Source of the DNA: Deltaproteobacteria bacterium
GTDB lineage: Bacteria > Desulfobacterota > Desulfobacteria > C00003060 > C00003106
Assembly (NCBI GenBank): GCA_019314005.1
Contig: JAFDAE010000201.1
Span: forward strand, 1-6,965
Length of the DNA: 6,965 nt
Direction of reading: 5' to 3'
Shown here: positions 6,529-6,965 of the stretch, piece after piece
How the letters are laid out: each line of letters begins with the position of its first letter
Position numbering within the stretch: position 1 is the stretch's first letter
The notes under the pieces: model-generated
The model's database searches: none
What the model was told of the DNA's origin: nothing
Seen by the model: only the letters and a program-made list of their open reading frames with translations
Program-made: the position numbers and the translations under genes

Positions 6529-6552
6529 ACAGGGTCGCATCTTAATTATTAA
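6529..6552 (+). repeat. Direct repeat copy A of the GGGTC-CTTAATTATTA module
   Basis: GGGTC at 6532-6536, a 4-base spacer, then CTTAATTATTA at 6541-6551. Both this and copy B are preceded by ACA. It lies 23 bases after the immunity gene stop. Confidence 0.7.
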
Positions 6553-6660
6553 CTATTGTGGGTATTGGGCATAACTATGTTGTATTTTTATATATCACAG
6601 TATAGGGAACTGTCTTTCAAAATTTAAGATGTGGCTGTTGTTCGGTACTTTTGGAACAAA

Positions 6661-6685
6661 ACAGGGTCATTATCTTAATTATTAA
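6661..6685 (+). repeat. Direct repeat copy B of the GGGTC-CTTAATTATTA module
   Basis: ACAGGGTC at 6661-6668, a 5-base spacer, then CTTAATTATTAA at 6674-6685. It is identical to copy A in both blocks and differs only in the spacer. Confidence 0.7.
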
Positions 6686-6710
6686 GTTTTGGCTATACAT
6701 AGAGAAAGTG

Positions 6711-6738
6711 AGGATCTGGGGTCAAGGATCTGGGGTCA
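6711..6738 (+). repeat. Perfect 14-bp tandem duplication (AGGATCTGGGGTCA x2)
   Basis: The unit AGGATCTGGGGTCA occupies 6711-6724 and is repeated exactly at 6725-6738. Each unit contains the GGGTC core of the larger module. The second unit runs directly into copy C. Confidence 0.85.
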
Positions 6739-6752
6739 AACCTTGATTATTA
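6733..6752 (+). repeat. Direct repeat copy C of the module (GGGTC-CTTGATTATTA)
   Basis: GGGTC at 6733-6737, a 4-base spacer, then CTTGATTATTA at 6742-6752, with one A-to-G change from copies A and B. Around it, TCAAGG at 6722-6727 can pair with CCTTGA at 6741-6746 across a 13-base loop. TTATTATAATAA at 6747-6758 is a perfect 12-bp palindrome. It is the copy closest to the transposase. Confidence 0.65.
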
Positions 6753-6761
6753 TAATAAAGC

Positions 6762-6790
6762 TTGACAACTCAAAAAAGACTTTATAGATT
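6762..6790 (+). promoter_or_regulatory. Possible sigma70-type promoter for the transposase
   Basis: A consensus TTGACA lies at 6762-6767 and a weak -10 element, TAGATT, at 6785-6790 after 17 bases. TATAGA at 6783-6788 is an alternative with a 15-base spacer. Transcription would begin at or next to the GTG at 6798, so the message could be leaderless, which fits the lack of a visible Shine-Dalgarno sequence. The call rests on motif matching in AT-rich DNA. Confidence 0.3.
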
Positions 6791-6797
6791 TTAGTGC

Positions 6798-6965
6798 GTG
6801 ACACGACAATTGAGAATAGAATTTGAAGGGGCATATTATCATGTCCTTTCGCGAGGAAATAATCAGAGCAGCATATTTCACAGTGATGATGATCGACAGG
6901 ATTTTTTATACATCCTGGCAGATATGTCAGAAAGGTTTGAGATTGAAATTTATGCTTATGTTCTG
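6798..6965 (+). CDS. REP-associated tyrosine transposase (Y1/IS200-like, RAYT type), 3'-partial
   Basis: Fifty-six residues are visible from GTG 6798 to the window edge. TRQLRIEFEGAYYHVLSRGN and RQDFLYILADMSERFEIEIY are typical of the N-terminus of RAYT proteins (usual form: RPLRIEYPGAYYHVTSRGN ... F...L......F....AYV). These single-strand-specific HUH endonucleases nick and join at short hairpin repeats with a flanking guide motif. The metal-binding HUH motif and catalytic tyrosine lie beyond the window. An in-frame TAG at 6792-6794 rules out an earlier start, and no good Shine-Dalgarno sequence is seen. Repeats just upstream may be its recognition sites. Partial length prevents judging whether it is intact. 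Confidence 0.88.
   Translation, partial: MTRQLRIEFEGAYYHVLSRGNNQSSIFHSDDDRQDFLYILADMSERFEIEIYAYVL

Larger units (their letters stand above)
6510..6797 (+). other. AT-rich non-coding region with repeats, between the immunity gene and the transposase
   Basis: No supported gene lies in these 288 bases. GC falls sharply: 16 of 60 bases in 6541-6600. The region carries three copies of a GGGTC/CTTRATTATTA module and a 14-bp tandem duplication, listed separately. I see no convincing terminator hairpin with a U-tract after the immunity gene. This is probably the edge of the T6SS cassette. Confidence 0.8.

Noticed and set aside
6597..6613. Short inverted repeat ACAGT...ACTGT as a terminator
   Set aside because: Only five base pairs with a 7-base loop and no following T-run; too weak to call.

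Overview
The window is part of a type VI secretion system (T6SS) effector island from a Gram-negative bacterium, with all genes on the + strand. It holds spike genes, then adaptor-like genes, then an effector and its probable immunity gene, and it ends in the start of a REP-associated (Y1/IS200-like) transposase. The T6SS genes and moderate-to-low GC would suit a deltaproteobacterium (Desulfobacterota) or a gammaproteobacterium. That placement is a weak inference, because no ribosomal or other marker gene is present.

Bases 1-1993 encode a VgrG spike protein that enters from the left edge. Its reading frame breaks near 1605-1622, inside an 8-residue beta-helix repeat. The C-terminal tail continues in another frame to 1993. 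One base later comes a DUF6484 protein (1995-2501), whose C-terminus repeats a motif of the VgrG tail. Bases 2511-3423 carry a DUF2169 gene. Its N-terminal stub (frame 3) and its main body (frame 1) meet at an apparent internal deletion near 2580. Bases 3496-4536 encode a thiolase-fold protein resembling beta-ketoacyl synthase but apparently lacking the catalytic Cys/His/His.

Bases 4588-5613 encode the probable effector: an N-terminal DUF4150 (PAAR-like) domain that would cap the VgrG tip, a linker, and an unassigned, basic, Cys/His-containing C-terminal domain that is the likely toxin. Its stop overlaps the start of a 299-residue acidic protein (5610-6509), the likely immunity protein. Base composition rises from roughly 33-43% GC in sampled lines upstream to 52-53% in the toxin tail and immunity gene, as expected for an exchanged toxin-immunity cassette.

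Bases 6510-6797 are AT-rich and non-coding. They contain three direct copies of a GGGTC-(4-5 nt)-CTT(A/G)ATTATTA module and a perfect 14-bp tandem duplication. A Y1 transposase of the RAYT type starts at 6798 and leaves the window at the right edge.

The likely pathway is that DUF4150-toxin is loaded onto VgrG with help from the DUF2169, DUF6484 and ketosynthase-like proteins, while the downstream gene protects the producer. The two lesions in vgrG and the DUF2169 gene suggest that this copy is decaying, or that the assembly has errors, although the toxin and immunity frames are intact.
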